Positions 7,004-15,834 of a DNA stretch of 64,000 nucleotides are shown here, in pieces. The translations under genes were made by a program, and so were the position numbers. The notes under the pieces are model-generated. The model searched no databases, was not told the origin of the DNA, and saw only the letters and a list, made by a program, of their open reading frames with translations. Numbering within the stretch: position 1 is the stretch's first letter; each line of letters starts with the position of its first letter. This DNA is from JANLVI01 sp031363915 (GTDB lineage Bacteria; Vulcanimicrobiota; Vulcanimicrobiia; Vulcanimicrobiales; Vulcanimicrobiaceae), in NCBI GenBank assembly GCA_031363915.1, contig JANLVI010000010.1:62001-126000 (forward strand), written 5' to 3'.

Positions 7004-8086
7004 ATGTCGACCATCGAAATTACGCCCGAGACCAATATCCGCGAACTCGTCGCCTCGTTGCCCATCGCGGAGGCCGTGCTCGAGGAGTTCGGGCTGCACT
7101 GTGCGGGCTGCGGCGTGAACAAGTACGAGACGATCGCCCAAGGCGCGGCCGCTCATGGCCTGCGCGTCGATCCGATCCTGGCGGCTCTGAGCCAGGCGCG
7201 CCTTGCCGGCCGGGTTCCGACGATTGCCAATCCCGATAAGACCCCGGCTCGCCGCGCCCCGGGCGACTTCGCCCGCCGCGCGCGCTTCAAGCACGTCATC
7301 CCAATCATGTCGGGCAAAGGCGGTGTCGGGAAATCCCTCACGACCGCCCTGCTCGCCGTTGGCCTGCGACGCCGCAACCTGAGCGTAGGGATCCTCGATG
7401 CCGACATCACCGGCCCATCGATCCCTCGTCTCTTCGGGTTGCGCACGCCGCTTGGCATCGAGAACGATCAGAGCGTCCCTGCCGGTTCACCGCCGAAGCC
7501 GCTGATGGTCCCGGCAGTCACGCGCTCGGCGATCGAAGTCGTCAGCTCGAACCTGCTCACGGATCAGGAAGATACCGCGATGATCTGGCGCGGGCCTATC
7601 CTCTCAGGCGTCATCCGTCAGTTCTACGAACAGGTGCTCTGGTCGGACCATGACTATCTGCTCATCGACCTCCCGCCGGGCACCTCTGATGCACCGCTCA
7701 CCGTGCTCCAGTCTTTCTCGGTCGATGGGATCGTGCTCGTCACGATGCCGCAAAAACTCGCGACGATGATCGTCCGCAAGGCTGCGAACCTCATTCACCA
7801 GCTCAAAAAACCGATCATCGGCGTAGTCGAAAATATGTCGTACTTCGTGGCCCCCGATACGGGCACGCGCTACGACATCTTCGGCCCCTCGTTTGCCGAC
7901 CAAGTCGCCGAGCTTGCCGGAGCACCGGTCCTCGCGCGAATGCCGATCGATCCGCGCATGGTCGAGCTCGCCGACTCGGGCCGCGTCGAAGAGATCGATT
8001 CGCCGATCGTCGACCTGCTCGCCGGTGCCCTCGAAGACGTTGTCGCCAAGCAACCGAAGCCGCAAGAGACGATCTCGATCATCTAA
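7004..8086 (+). CDS. apbC: Mrp/ApbC-type iron-sulphur carrier ATPase with N-terminal DUF1858-like domain
   Basis: P-loop ATPase of the Mrp/Nbp35 family that loads Fe-S clusters onto target proteins; 360 residues. Residues 1-70 form a small DUF1858/ScdA_N-like domain with CAGC (Cys33, Cys36). A linker follows, then the deviant Walker A SGKGGVGKS (103-111), the DADITGPS switch and the IDLPPGTSD motif. In the usual C-terminal CPxC cluster-binding site, after ENMSYFV, the sequence is APDT (283-286), so both cysteines are missing. The N-terminal CxxC may take over. A rho-independent terminator follows, so this is a single-gene unit. Confidence 0.88.
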   Translation: MSTIEITPETNIRELVASLPIAEAVLEEFGLHCAGCGVNKYETIAQGAAAHGLRVDPILAALSQARLAGRVPTIANPDKTPARRAPGDFARRARFKHVIPIMSGKGGVGKSLTTALLAVGLRRRNLSVGILDADITGPSIPRLFGLRTPLGIENDQSVPAGSPPKPLMVPAVTRSAIEVVSSNLLTDQEDTAMIWRGPILSGVIRQFYEQVLWSDHDYLLIDLPPGTSDAPLTVLQSFSVDGIVLVTMPQKLATMIVRKAANLIHQLKKPIIGVVENMSYFVAPDTGTRYDIFGPSFADQVAELAGAPVLARMPIDPRMVELADSGRVEEIDSPIVDLLAGALEDVVAKQPKPQETISII

Positions 8087-8125
8087 GCTTTTTCTCTTTG
8101 CCGGAACGTCGGATACCGACCATCC

Positions 8126-8173
8126 AGGGACCTCGTTGCGCCATTACCTCTGCAACAGGTCCCTCGTTTTTTT
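8126..8173 (+). terminator. Rho-independent terminator after apbC
   Basis: Arms AGGGACCT and AGGTCCCT pair over eight bases. A single mismatch then extends to GTTGC/GCAAC, followed on the plus strand by CG and a run of seven T. The hairpin lies 40 bases after the apbC stop and just before the GTG of the next small frame. Confidence 0.85.
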
Positions 8174-8500
8174 CCGGTCGAATGACGGAGGAACGCTTGT
8201 GAATACTTTGTCTCGTGCTGCCTTGCTCGGTGCCGGCTCGGCCATCGCGCTCGTCGGCCTCCCGCGCATGACATCGTTCGTTGAAGCCGCGGAGAAAGCC
8301 GATCCCGGCGACATCGCCACTCTCAACGCCGCGGTCGAATTGCGCATCGACGACTCATCAGCGGCATTGCCGTGCCGGCCCTGCGAGACCCACGCGACGC
8401 CGGCTTCGGTCAATTGACCGGTGACCGTTGCGGCGGCTGCGGGCAGTACGCCGATCAGCGCCGCGATCGATATGGCGCCCGCAAGCGTCCTAAGCAGCAT
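8144..8500 (-). pseudogene. Secreted protein, N-terminal fragment read into antisense DNA
   Basis: ATG 8500 is preceded by AAGGAG at good spacing. The first 26 residues are a clear signal peptide ending in AAAA, followed by VTGQLTEAG. After roughly residue 50 (near 8350) the frame simply reads the opposite strand of the ferritin-like fragment, with Arg/Ser-rich noise. It therefore looks like a 5' gene fragment whose 3' end has been lost. The start overlaps the amidohydrolase stop by 11 bases, so it was once the second gene of that operon. I do not recognise the family. Confidence 0.45.
8199..8417 (+). pseudogene. Ferritin-like secreted protein, N-terminal fragment
   Basis: GTG 8199 has GGAGG seven bases upstream. 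The 72-residue product starts with a signal-like hydrophobic segment (AALLGAGSAIALVGLP). Then comes DIATLNAAVEL, which resembles the first helix of DUF4439/ferritin-like domain proteins. After that the sequence turns unlike the family (Cys/Pro/Thr-rich) and stops at 8417, far short of the roughly 150-200 residues expected. It faces the secreted fragment on the other strand, so a single deletion could have removed both 3' ends. Confidence 0.45.
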
Positions 8501-9992
8501 ACACGCGCTCTCCTTGACTCCACGTTTCGACGATCCGTGTCTGCTCGAAGTTTCTATCGGCAATCGGATCGCCTCGTACGATAACGAAATCCGCGGTGAA
8601 GCCCGATGCAAGCCGCCCGGTTTGATCCTCGACGTGACCGAAGCGCGCCGCATCGTAGGTATACATCGTGAGCGCATCTTCAATCGCGATGCGTTCGCTT
8701 GGCGTTTGGTGGGCGATTGCCGCCTGCATCCCCGCGAGCGGAACGAGCGGACAGACCGGTGAGTCATCACCGCCCACGATCGTCGCACCGGCGCGTTTGG
8801 CTGATGCGAACGCATTCATCGAGCGCATGCGCTCGGTCCCTAGGCGCACGTCGTACATTCCGCCTTCCCCGCCCCACCGCGCATCGAACTGCGGCTGCAT
8901 CGAGAGATAGATACCGAGTTTCACGGCGCGCGCGACCTGATCGGGCCGCGCGACTTCGAAGTGCTCGATGAAGTGGCGGTTGCGAGGCGACGGCTTGTCG
9001 CCGAGCACGCGTTCCCAGCTCGACAAACACTGTTCGATCGCGCGATCGCCGATCGCGTGCACGCCCGCGGAAATGCCGAGCCGTTCGGCTTCTGCGAAGT
9101 AGCGTTCGACCGTTGCATCGTCGTGCGCGAGCGCACCCGCTCCCGCGCGGTCGGCGTACGCATGCGTCATCGCCGCCGTGCCGCTGCCGATCGAACCATC
9201 GAGAAATACGTCGCCGCCGACGTACGGTAAACCGAGATCCAGCGCGAGTTGCGGATCGCGCTCGCAAATCTTCGGATACATCTGGACGCCCGCGAACGTG
9301 CGCAGCGCATCGACTTCGGCGCGGTACGCGGCGCGCGAACCGAATCCGACGAGCTGGACGTGCAGATGCACCGCGCCTTGCGACTGTGCGAGCGCAACGG
9401 CGCGGCGCTCGGCAGCACGCTTCGTGGCGTCGGGCAGCAGAGGGAAGAAGCGCGCCTGCGCCTGCCAGTTGGCATCGGTGAAGAGTTTGCCGGTCGGAGT
9501 CCCGTCCGGGTCGCGTTCGATCCCCGCAAGCCTCGGATCGAGATCGAGGAACGCCAGCGTTTTCGCATTGACGATGCACGAATGGGAGTCGACGCGCACG
9601 AGCATAGCGTAGCTTTCTTCGAGCGGACCGCGGAGCGGCACGGCATCGGCGAGGCGGCCGTCGACCCAGCAGCTCTCATCATAGTTTCCAGCCAGCACGT
9701 AGCGCTCGGGAACGAGTCTCTGCACGCGCGCAGCGAAATCGTCATACGAGCGAGCGGCACTCAGATTCCGTTCGTCTAAATAATAGCCGGTGTCGGTGAG
9801 GTGGACGTGGCAATCGGCGAAAGCCGGGTAGATGGCTCGGCCATCCAAGTCGATCGCCTCGATCCCCGCACCGATGTCGGCGGCATCGACCGAAACGATG
9901 CGCTTCCCCTCGATAACCAGCGCATCGCTTGCGCGATACGTTCCCGCTGCGGGATCGTAGCAATAGACCGGACCGTTCACCCACGCTTTCAT
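8490..9992 (-). CDS. Amidohydrolase family protein (YtcJ-like)
   Basis: Cytoplasmic metal-dependent hydrolase of the amidohydrolase-3 type; 500 residues from ATG 9992. A TTG two codons earlier is possible. The N-terminal beta domain leads to the metal motif ADCHVHL (near residue 61). Later come HLHVQLVG, the metal-binding HAIGDRA and HFEVARPDQVARA segments, and the GGDDSP motif that carries the last ligand Asp. The substrate cannot be read from sequence; family members act on N-substituted amino acids or formamides. Its start codon is only 17 bases from the divergent M48 protease start, so the two promoters must overlap the genes. Confidence 0.85.
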   Translation of the reverse strand: MKAWVNGPVYCYDPAAGTYRASDALVIEGKRIVSVDAADIGAGIEAIDLDGRAIYPAFADCHVHLTDTGYYLDERNLSAARSYDDFAARVQRLVPERYVLAGNYDESCWVDGRLADAVPLRGPLEESYAMLVRVDSHSCIVNAKTLAFLDLDPRLAGIERDPDGTPTGKLFTDANWQAQARFFPLLPDATKRAAERRAVALAQSQGAVHLHVQLVGFGSRAAYRAEVDALRTFAGVQMYPKICERDPQLALDLGLPYVGGDVFLDGSIGSGTAAMTHAYADRAGAGALAHDDATVERYFAEAERLGISAGVHAIGDRAIEQCLSSWERVLGDKPSPRNRHFIEHFEVARPDQVARAVKLGIYLSMQPQFDARWGGEGGMYDVRLGTERMRSMNAFASAKRAGATIVGGDDSPVCPLVPLAGMQAAIAHQTPSERIAIEDALTMYTYDAARFGHVEDQTGRLASGFTADFVIVRGDPIADRNFEQTRIVETWSQGERVYAA

Positions 9993-10009
9993 ATCCAAGG
10001 AGTTCTCGT

Positions 10010-11173
10010 ATGCGCCGTTTTTTCATCGCACTCGCTACCGGTGCCACGCTCGGCTACACCGCTGTGCGCGTCGCTGACGCGCGGCGCGAACGTTCGAACC
10101 CGAGCACTCCGACTCCGGGCGGCGCGCGCGCGTATGGAGCGGAGAAACGCGCGCTGATGCTCGCGGGGGTGGGTCGTTCGCTTGCGTCGCTTGCGATGAC
10201 GGCATTCGTCATCGCCCCGTCGCTCGACCGCATTCTGCCCGAACGGCCCCGCACGCTGAAGCTCGGGCTTGCGATCGGTGCGCTGACGCTGCTGGGATCG
10301 ATCGCGGAACTGCCGGCCGACTACGTCGAGGGCATCGCTCTCGAGCGGCGCTATGGGACCGCGACGCAAGCCGATGCCGATTGGCTCAACGACCGAATCA
10401 AATCGGTTGCGCTCGGTGGACTCTTTGCCTTCGGCATGGCGCTCGTGGCCGATGCGCTCGTACGGCGTTTGCCGCGCACGTGGCCCCTCGTCGCCATCGC
10501 CGCTGCGCCGCCGTTGCTGGCCGTCCTCACCGTGCTCGTCCCGACGTTCGTCATGCCGCTCTTCAATAAATTCGTGCCGATCGAAGGCACGCTCGAAGAG
10601 CGCATCCGCGCGCTCGCACGTACCTACGATGTCGGCAACGCGCACATCTTGCGCGTGGACATGAGCCGCCGCACGACCAGAGCCAACGCGTACGTCACCG
10701 GCGTGCTCGGCACCGAACGCATCGTGCTCGGCGATACGCTCATCGAACATTTCCAGGATGACGAGACGCTCTTCGTCGTCGCGCACGAACTCGGCCATTA
10801 CGTTGCGCGCGACGCTTGGCGCGGCATCGGCGTCTCCTCCGGATTGCTCGCCGTGACCATCCTCGGTGCGCAGGCGCTCAACCGCGCGCGTCCGATCCTT
10901 ACGCTCGCAGACGCTCTGCGATTCGCCTTCTACGCCTCGCTCATTACGACGCTGCTCGGACCGGTGGGCGCGGCGTATTCGCGGCAGGTCGAATGGGCTG
11001 CAGACCGCTTCGCGCTCGCCGCAACGAACGATGCAGCGAGCGGCATGGCCGCGTTCGCGCGCTTACGCGAACAGAATCTTGCCGAAGACGAGCAGCCCGC
11101 GTGGATGGAGACGTTCTTCACCTCGCATCCCTCGCTCAAGGCGCGCATCGCGGCACTCGCCGCGACGATCTAA
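10010..11173 (+). CDS. M48-family membrane zinc protease (Ste24-like)
   Basis: Integral-membrane metalloprotease of 387 residues. ATG 10010 is fixed by AAGGAG eight bases upstream. The zinc site HELGH is near residue 258, and the third ligand is in EWAADRFAL. Several hydrophobic segments surround the site, as in CAAX prenyl protease 1. It probably cleaves membrane or signal-peptide-like substrates, by analogy with HtpX/Ste24. The stop TAA overlaps the stop of the convergent Met-rich gene, with no terminator between. It is divergent from the amidohydrolase. Confidence 0.88.
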   Translation: MRRFFIALATGATLGYTAVRVADARRERSNPSTPTPGGARAYGAEKRALMLAGVGRSLASLAMTAFVIAPSLDRILPERPRTLKLGLAIGALTLLGSIAELPADYVEGIALERRYGTATQADADWLNDRIKSVALGGLFAFGMALVADALVRRLPRTWPLVAIAAAPPLLAVLTVLVPTFVMPLFNKFVPIEGTLEERIRALARTYDVGNAHILRVDMSRRTTRANAYVTGVLGTERIVLGDTLIEHFQDDETLFVVAHELGHYVARDAWRGIGVSSGLLAVTILGAQALNRARPILTLADALRFAFYASLITTLLGPVGAAYSRQVEWAADRFALAATNDAASGMAAFARLREQNLAEDEQPAWMETFFTSHPSLKARIAALAATI

Positions 11174-11526
11174 AGCCTCGCCGTCGACACGTTTCGCGCG
11201 CTGACCGCGTTGTACACCAGCGCGATGACGCCGCCCGCGATGGCGCCACCGAAGAAACCCCAGATCAGTGTGTAGAGGTACAAGCCAAAACCGCCGCCCA
11301 TCATCGAACCTCCGCCGTAGCCGGGCCCGCCGCCCATCATCCCGCCACCGTTGCCGAATCCTCCGCCGGCGGAGCCGTGCATCCAACCGCCGCCGCCCAT
11401 CAAACCCATCGCCCCGATCAGGAAAATTTCGATGATGCCGGCGGCACCAAAGCCGAACGCGAGTGCCAGCGGGTTCAAACGAGTGGCCTGACCGTGTTGA
11501 TCGGTCGTCGATTGTTTCTCTAACAT
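11170..11526 (-). CDS. Small membrane protein with Gly/Met-rich segment
   Basis: 118 residues with two membrane helices (about 20-45 and 82-108). Between them is a segment made almost only of Gly and Met, with repeats such as GGGMMGGG and SMMGGG plus WMHG. The same GGMMGGG pattern occurs inside the multicopper oxidase directly upstream on the same strand, 42 bases away. Met-rich stretches of this kind can bind Cu(I). A joint role in copper handling is inferred from the shared motif and adjacency. Family unknown. Confidence 0.7.
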   Translation of the reverse strand: MLEKQSTTDQHGQATRLNPLALAFGFGAAGIIEIFLIGAMGLMGGGGWMHGSAGGGFGNGGGMMGGGPGYGGGSMMGGGFGLYLYTLIWGFFGGAIAGGVIALVYNAVSARNVSTARL

Positions 11527-11568
11527 GATTTTTTCCTCATATCTGCTCTGCCGTGTTGAGAGCGTGTG

Positions 11569-13056
11569 TTATGCCGTACGGTAGGCGAGCGTCGTCATCA
11601 AGCCGCCATCCATGTGGAGATCGTTGTGACAATGGAGCAAGAACGTCCCCGGATTGTCGGTGACGACGTCGATCTCGACTTGCCCCATCATCGGCCGCAC
11701 GACGACCGTGTCTTTCCGGACGCCGCTCGTCTCTACGCCATCGACCGATACGAGCTCGAAGACGTGACCGTGCAAATGCATCGGATGCTCCATCATGCTC
11801 ATGTTGCGAATTGTAATGCGATAACGTTTACCGTGCTCGACGGCAAGCGGCGTGGTTTCCGGGTAGGTGCGTCCATTAATCGTCCAGCGATTCTGCGTAC
11901 CCATCGCTTGCCGTAGCACGAGCTCGAAGCGTCCATCGATCTCGGGCTCGCTCGACACACCTCCAAAGCTCGAGTACTGCCACGGTGAGAGGAGCGAGGG
12001 ATCGCGCCACACCGCTGGGCCCCGCGCTCCGGCGTACTCGATGACCGTTCCGAGACCGCGACTGCGCAAAGTCAAATCCGTGCTGCCGAGAATCCATACC
12101 CCCGGAGCGTTCATTTCAACGATCGCATCCACGCGCTCGGCGATGCCGAGCTCGACGGCGTCTACGGTGCGCGGACTGGGCACCGGGTTGCCATCGAGCG
12201 CGACGACCGTGAAGCGATGCCCGGGAAGCGCAAGCCGATGTGTCAGGGTCGCGCTCGCATTGAGAATTCGGAAAAGCACGCGCTCTCCCGCGCGGACGCG
12301 GATTGGGTCGCCATGCCCGAGCGCTCGACCGTTCACGCTACAAACGCCGTAATCGGCTTCCAGCATCGCCGTCATTCCGCCGCCCATCATTCCGCCGCCC
12401 ATCATTCCGCCCATCCCCATCGCCGGTTGCGCGAGAGAAGGTGCGGTCGACGGATCGTGACCTTGCATTGTGACGAGGCCTCCCTCCCACTCGTGAAGCG
12501 CGAGCAGAACTTCACGATCGTAGCGCGCGAGATCACTCCGGGGTTCGACGATCACAAAACCGAACTCGCCGTTGAATCCGCCTCGATCGGGCCGCCCGCC
12601 AGATTCCATATGGGTGTGGTACCAGCGCGTTCCGCGTGGACGCGGGACGAATCGATAGCGCTGATGGCCACGCGCGGGAACAGCCGGCGTGCCCAGCTCG
12701 ATTACCCCATCGACGCGCGGTGGAATGCTTTGCCCGTGCCAATGGATCACATCGGCCGCATCGGTTTCGTTATAGACGTCAATTGTCACCGGAACGCCTT
12801 CGCGCATGCGCAAGGTGGCGCCGGGTACGACTCCACCGTACGTCGTCGTTCGAACGGTGTGCCCTGGAGCGATCTCGATGGACGTCGGCACGATTCGCAC
12901 GGTGAAGTCAGCGCGGCCTCCGTCACGCGCGGCGTCGGTCGAAGCTGGAGCCGCAATCGACAAAGCCGACGTCTCGCGCGGTGAGCCGACGAACAAAGCG
13001 GCCGCACCGCTCAGAGAAGCCGCGCCGGTCAGCTTGAGCAAGTCCCTACGCTTCAT
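11569..13056 (-). CDS. Multicopper oxidase, Tat-exported
   Basis: Laccase/CueO-type periplasmic oxidase of 495 residues. The start ATG 13056 gives MKRRDLLKL, a twin-arginine-like signal. All four copper-binding blocks are present: HWHG (105-107), WYHTH (147-149), HPMHLHGH and HCHNDLH near the C-terminus. The residue ten after the type-1 Cys is Leu, as in high-potential laccases. A Met/Gly-rich insert (about residues 230-250) resembles the Met-rich loops that give cuprous oxidase activity. It likely acts in copper detoxification or metal oxidation. 166 bases separate it from the upstream glycosidase gene. Confidence 0.92.
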   Translation of the reverse strand: MKRRDLLKLTGAASLSGAAALFVGSPRETSALSIAAPASTDAARDGGRADFTVRIVPTSIEIAPGHTVRTTTYGGVVPGATLRMREGVPVTIDVYNETDAADVIHWHGQSIPPRVDGVIELGTPAVPARGHQRYRFVPRPRGTRWYHTHMESGGRPDRGGFNGEFGFVIVEPRSDLARYDREVLLALHEWEGGLVTMQGHDPSTAPSLAQPAMGMGGMMGGGMMGGGMTAMLEADYGVCSVNGRALGHGDPIRVRAGERVLFRILNASATLTHRLALPGHRFTVVALDGNPVPSPRTVDAVELGIAERVDAIVEMNAPGVWILGSTDLTLRSRGLGTVIEYAGARGPAVWRDPSLLSPWQYSSFGGVSSEPEIDGRFELVLRQAMGTQNRWTINGRTYPETTPLAVEHGKRYRITIRNMSMMEHPMHLHGHVFELVSVDGVETSGVRKDTVVVRPMMGQVEIDVVTDNPGTFLLHCHNDLHMDGGLMTTLAYRTA

Positions 13057-13222
13057 CGGTGTGCCGGCACGATACGTTTTGCTGCAAGTGCTGCGAACGC
13101 CAAATTCGGCCTCCCGGAGCATGTTAACGGAATTGCGTGAATGTCTCGTGAACGTAGCTGCCCGTGTCTTCACACGTTGCGCATCCGCGTGCTTTCGGAT
13201 CGACGGCCTTCAGATCGAAAGG

Positions 13223-14017
13223 CTACTCGCCGTCGATATTGATCGTAAGGATATCGGCGATCTTGCGATGCGGTTTGATCACGGTTTTCCCTCTGTAAAA
13301 CAGCGCGAGCGAAGCACCGGCATCGAGGTTCATCGCATCGGTCGCACCCAGATCGTACATCACGCGTGCAAATTTCTGGAACGTAACGGGCGTGCTCGTG
13401 GTGACGAGCGCGAGCCGATGCCCCAGCAGCATCGCGACGCCGAGCCGCCGCGTCGAGCGCATGATGTGCGGATCGTGGAAATGTTCGGCTTTCGGATCGA
13501 CGTCGACGCGCCGGTTGAGCACGAGCGCCGGGCCGCACGCGAGTACCGTTTCGTAGCCGGTCCAGTCGTATTTGCGATCGCGCCACACGCGAATGATGGC
13601 GACCTCGTTGTCGTGCGTGATCGCGAGCGCCGTGCCGAAGTTGCCTTCGTGAATCTTATGGCCCTCGATCACGACATCACCGACCGGCACGTTCGTTTTC
13701 TCCGAGAAAAAATTCCCGTTGACGGCGACGATCGGCCGAACGCGCCGGACCATCGAGAGAAACTCTTCGCTGCGGTGCGGGAAACCGCGTGCGATTTCAA
13801 CGCCCACCCGCACGCGCGGATCGTTCAAGTCGATGACGACCATGCGCAACTTCACGTGATCCACGACACGATTCTGGATCGCGCTGACGGCTTGTCCGCG
13901 GGCACCAGCGGCGCATGCGTTTGCGATCAGCGCCGCGAGCGTGAGGACGGCAAGACACGCCGCAAGACCACCGTTGCTAAACGGCTGGCGGCGAAGCATA
14001 TCCGTCCCGATCCTCAC
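13223..14017 (-). CDS. Secreted phosphodiester glycosidase family protein (NAGPA domain)
   Basis: 264 residues from GTG 14017, chosen because AAGGAG stands six bases upstream; the longer frame lacks a site. A signal peptide (LAACLAVLTLAALIANACA) is followed by one PF09992-like domain. Typical pieces are VVIDLNDPRVRV, VAVNGNFF, DVVIEGHKI and a C-terminal AMNLDAGASLALFYRG, the conserved NLDGGGS-like motif. Family members cleave GlcNAc-phosphodiester or related glycans outside the cell. The substrate here is unknown. It may be cotranscribed with DUF2461, 60 bases upstream. Confidence 0.8.
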   Translation of the reverse strand: MRIGTDMLRRQPFSNGGLAACLAVLTLAALIANACAAGARGQAVSAIQNRVVDHVKLRMVVIDLNDPRVRVGVEIARGFPHRSEEFLSMVRRVRPIVAVNGNFFSEKTNVPVGDVVIEGHKIHEGNFGTALAITHDNEVAIIRVWRDRKYDWTGYETVLACGPALVLNRRVDVDPKAEHFHDPHIMRSTRRLGVAMLLGHRLALVTTSTPVTFQKFARVMYDLGATDAMNLDAGASLALFYRGKTVIKPHRKIADILTINIDGE

Positions 14018-14077
14018 GTCAGTCTCCTTACGTGAACTATCGGCCGGCGGCGACCGCATCCGTACGTGCGGGCGGAC

Positions 14078-14770
14078 TCAGTCCTCGATCCACTCCTCGT
14101 CGGCTGCGGGTTCGAGATACGCAACGAACGGGCGGAGCGCGCGAAACGTCTTGACGGCCTCAGCGAGGAGATCGAGCGTCACGAGTTCTTTATCCGCGAT
14201 CGCGCGGTGTACGGTGAACCGGCGGCTGCGGATCAGCTCGATCTCGGAATGGTCTCTTGGATACCCGCGTGGCGCGGTTACGAGCGGGTCGAAATCGCGT
14301 TCGAACCGCTTCCGGAACGTCGAGGCGTCGACGATTTTTTTGAACGGCCGGGCATCGCGCACGAAACCAGCGCGAATCGCCGCCAGATGCTCTTTGGTCG
14401 GAGTGTAGATGCCGCCGCCGAGAACCGTCCGGCCGGGTTCGATTCCGATGTAGTAGCCGGGCGAGGTTCCGACCTTGCCTCCGCCTGGGACGTAGGCGGC
14501 GAAGCGCGTTTTGTAGGGCGTCTTCTCTTTAGAAAATCGCACGTCGCGGTAAATCCGGAAGATGCACGTTTTGGGATCGACGAGAGCGAGCGACTCATCG
14601 AAGGACGTACACTCGATGAGCAGCGCCGTGATGAAGTCCTCAAACTGCGCGCGGAGTTCGTCGAAGGTTGTGCGGTGCTCGGTAAACCATGCCCGATCGT
14701 TGTTGCGTTTGAGCCCCCGCAGATACGCGAGCACGGCGGGGACGTCGAGGAGATCGGCCGCGCGGCTCAC
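14078..14770 (-). CDS. DUF2461 domain-containing protein
   Basis: 230 residues, covering the DUF2461/TIGR02453 family from end to end. The family N-terminal block is LKRNNDRAWFTEHR, followed by FRIYRDVRFSKEKTPYKT and the GGGIYTP segment. No catalytic function is known for the family. It overlaps the glycosyltransferase stop by four bases (ATGA type), so it belongs to the same transcript. Confidence 0.85.
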   Translation of the reverse strand: MSRAADLLDVPAVLAYLRGLKRNNDRAWFTEHRTTFDELRAQFEDFITALLIECTSFDESLALVDPKTCIFRIYRDVRFSKEKTPYKTRFAAYVPGGGKVGTSPGYYIGIEPGRTVLGGGIYTPTKEHLAAIRAGFVRDARPFKKIVDASTFRKRFERDFDPLVTAPRGYPRDHSEIELIRSRRFTVHRAIADKELVTLDLLAEAVKTFRALRPFVAYLEPAADEEWIED

Positions 14771-15834
14771 GCGGCGGCAACAGCCGCTATGATGTCATTC
14801 CACATCGACGTCGCGGCGCGGTCCCAGCTCTGATCTTTGGCGATCGCGGCGGCGCGTGCCGTGCGCGCGGGGTCGGCGGCCAGTGCCCGGTCGACCGCCG
14901 CGACAAACCCCGCGGGGCCATCGCCCGCATCGACGAGATCGCCGTACGGTCCGACAACATCGACGATCGAGGTCGTTGCGACCGGAACGCTTGCTGCGAA
15001 GTATTCGAGCGTCTTGGTCGGTGAGATGTAGCGCGTGCTCTTATTTTTGGCAAAGGGCATCAGCGCGGCATCGAAACCGGCGAGAAACGCCGGCAGCAGC
15101 TCGTAGCGTATTTGGCCCGTGTAGTGAACGTTCGTGCGGCGCGGCAGGATCGCCGGATCGATTTTCACGATCGGGCCGACCATCACGACGTTCACGTCGA
15201 GCACACTATCGGCAAGCGCCGCGATAATGCTTATGTCGATCCGCTCGTCGATCACGCCGATGTAGCCGACAACCGGTCGCGTGAATTCCATCGTGAGCGG
15301 ATGCGGGGGCGAACGCTTCGCAAACCGTTCGAATTCCACGCAGCTGGGATAACAGTGCACTTTCGAACCGAGCGATTTGCGCGCTTGATAGAGGGACGGT
15401 CCGCCGGTAAAGACCACGTCCGCGCGCGCGAGCAGTTGGCGCTCGCGTTCGACCAGTTCCGGCGGTGCAAAATCGAACGCCGAGAGTTCGTCCATACAAT
15501 CGTACACGAGATGAGCGTTTGCGAACGCGTCGGCAAGTTCTAGCATCATCGGCGTGTACAGCCACACGATCGGTTCGCGATCCCGGACGAGCGCGCGCAC
15601 CGTCGCGATTCCGGCCGCGTCGATCAGCGGCGCGCCATACGGCCGCGCGCGCAGCGGCCGTACGATCGTGATGTTGCCTTCGACGCGAATCTCATCGCGG
15701 TCTTCGCTTGCCGGAAAGACTTCTTCGATAACGATCACCGGCGTGTGGCGGGCGATACGCGAGAGCAGATGCTGCGGGCGCTGGCGGACGCCATCGTAAC
15801 GCAAATGAAGGCCGACGATCAGAACGCGGTTCAT
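14767..15834 (-). CDS. Glycosyltransferase, GT4/GT1-like (TuaH-like)
   Basis: 355 residues from ATG 15834. The start VLIVGLHLRYDGVRQRPQHLLSRIA is the pattern seen in TuaH-like glycosyltransferases, with a first Rossmann fold. The C-terminal half has PVVGYIGVIDERIDI and the donor-binding region NKSTRYISPTKTLEYFA, similar to GT-B enzymes. No membrane span, so it acts in the cytoplasm at the membrane face. Four-base overlaps link it to the GH1-like gene upstream and DUF2461 downstream. The set suggests surface glycan or glycolipid synthesis; acceptor unknown. Confidence 0.8.
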   Translation of the reverse strand: MNRVLIVGLHLRYDGVRQRPQHLLSRIARHTPVIVIEEVFPASEDRDEIRVEGNITIVRPLRARPYGAPLIDAAGIATVRALVRDREPIVWLYTPMMLELADAFANAHLVYDCMDELSAFDFAPPELVERERQLLARADVVFTGGPSLYQARKSLGSKVHCYPSCVEFERFAKRSPPHPLTMEFTRPVVGYIGVIDERIDISIIAALADSVLDVNVVMVGPIVKIDPAILPRRTNVHYTGQIRYELLPAFLAGFDAALMPFAKNKSTRYISPTKTLEYFAASVPVATTSIVDVVGPYGDLVDAGDGPAGFVAAVDRALAADPARTARAAAIAKDQSWDRAATSMWNDIIAAVAAA

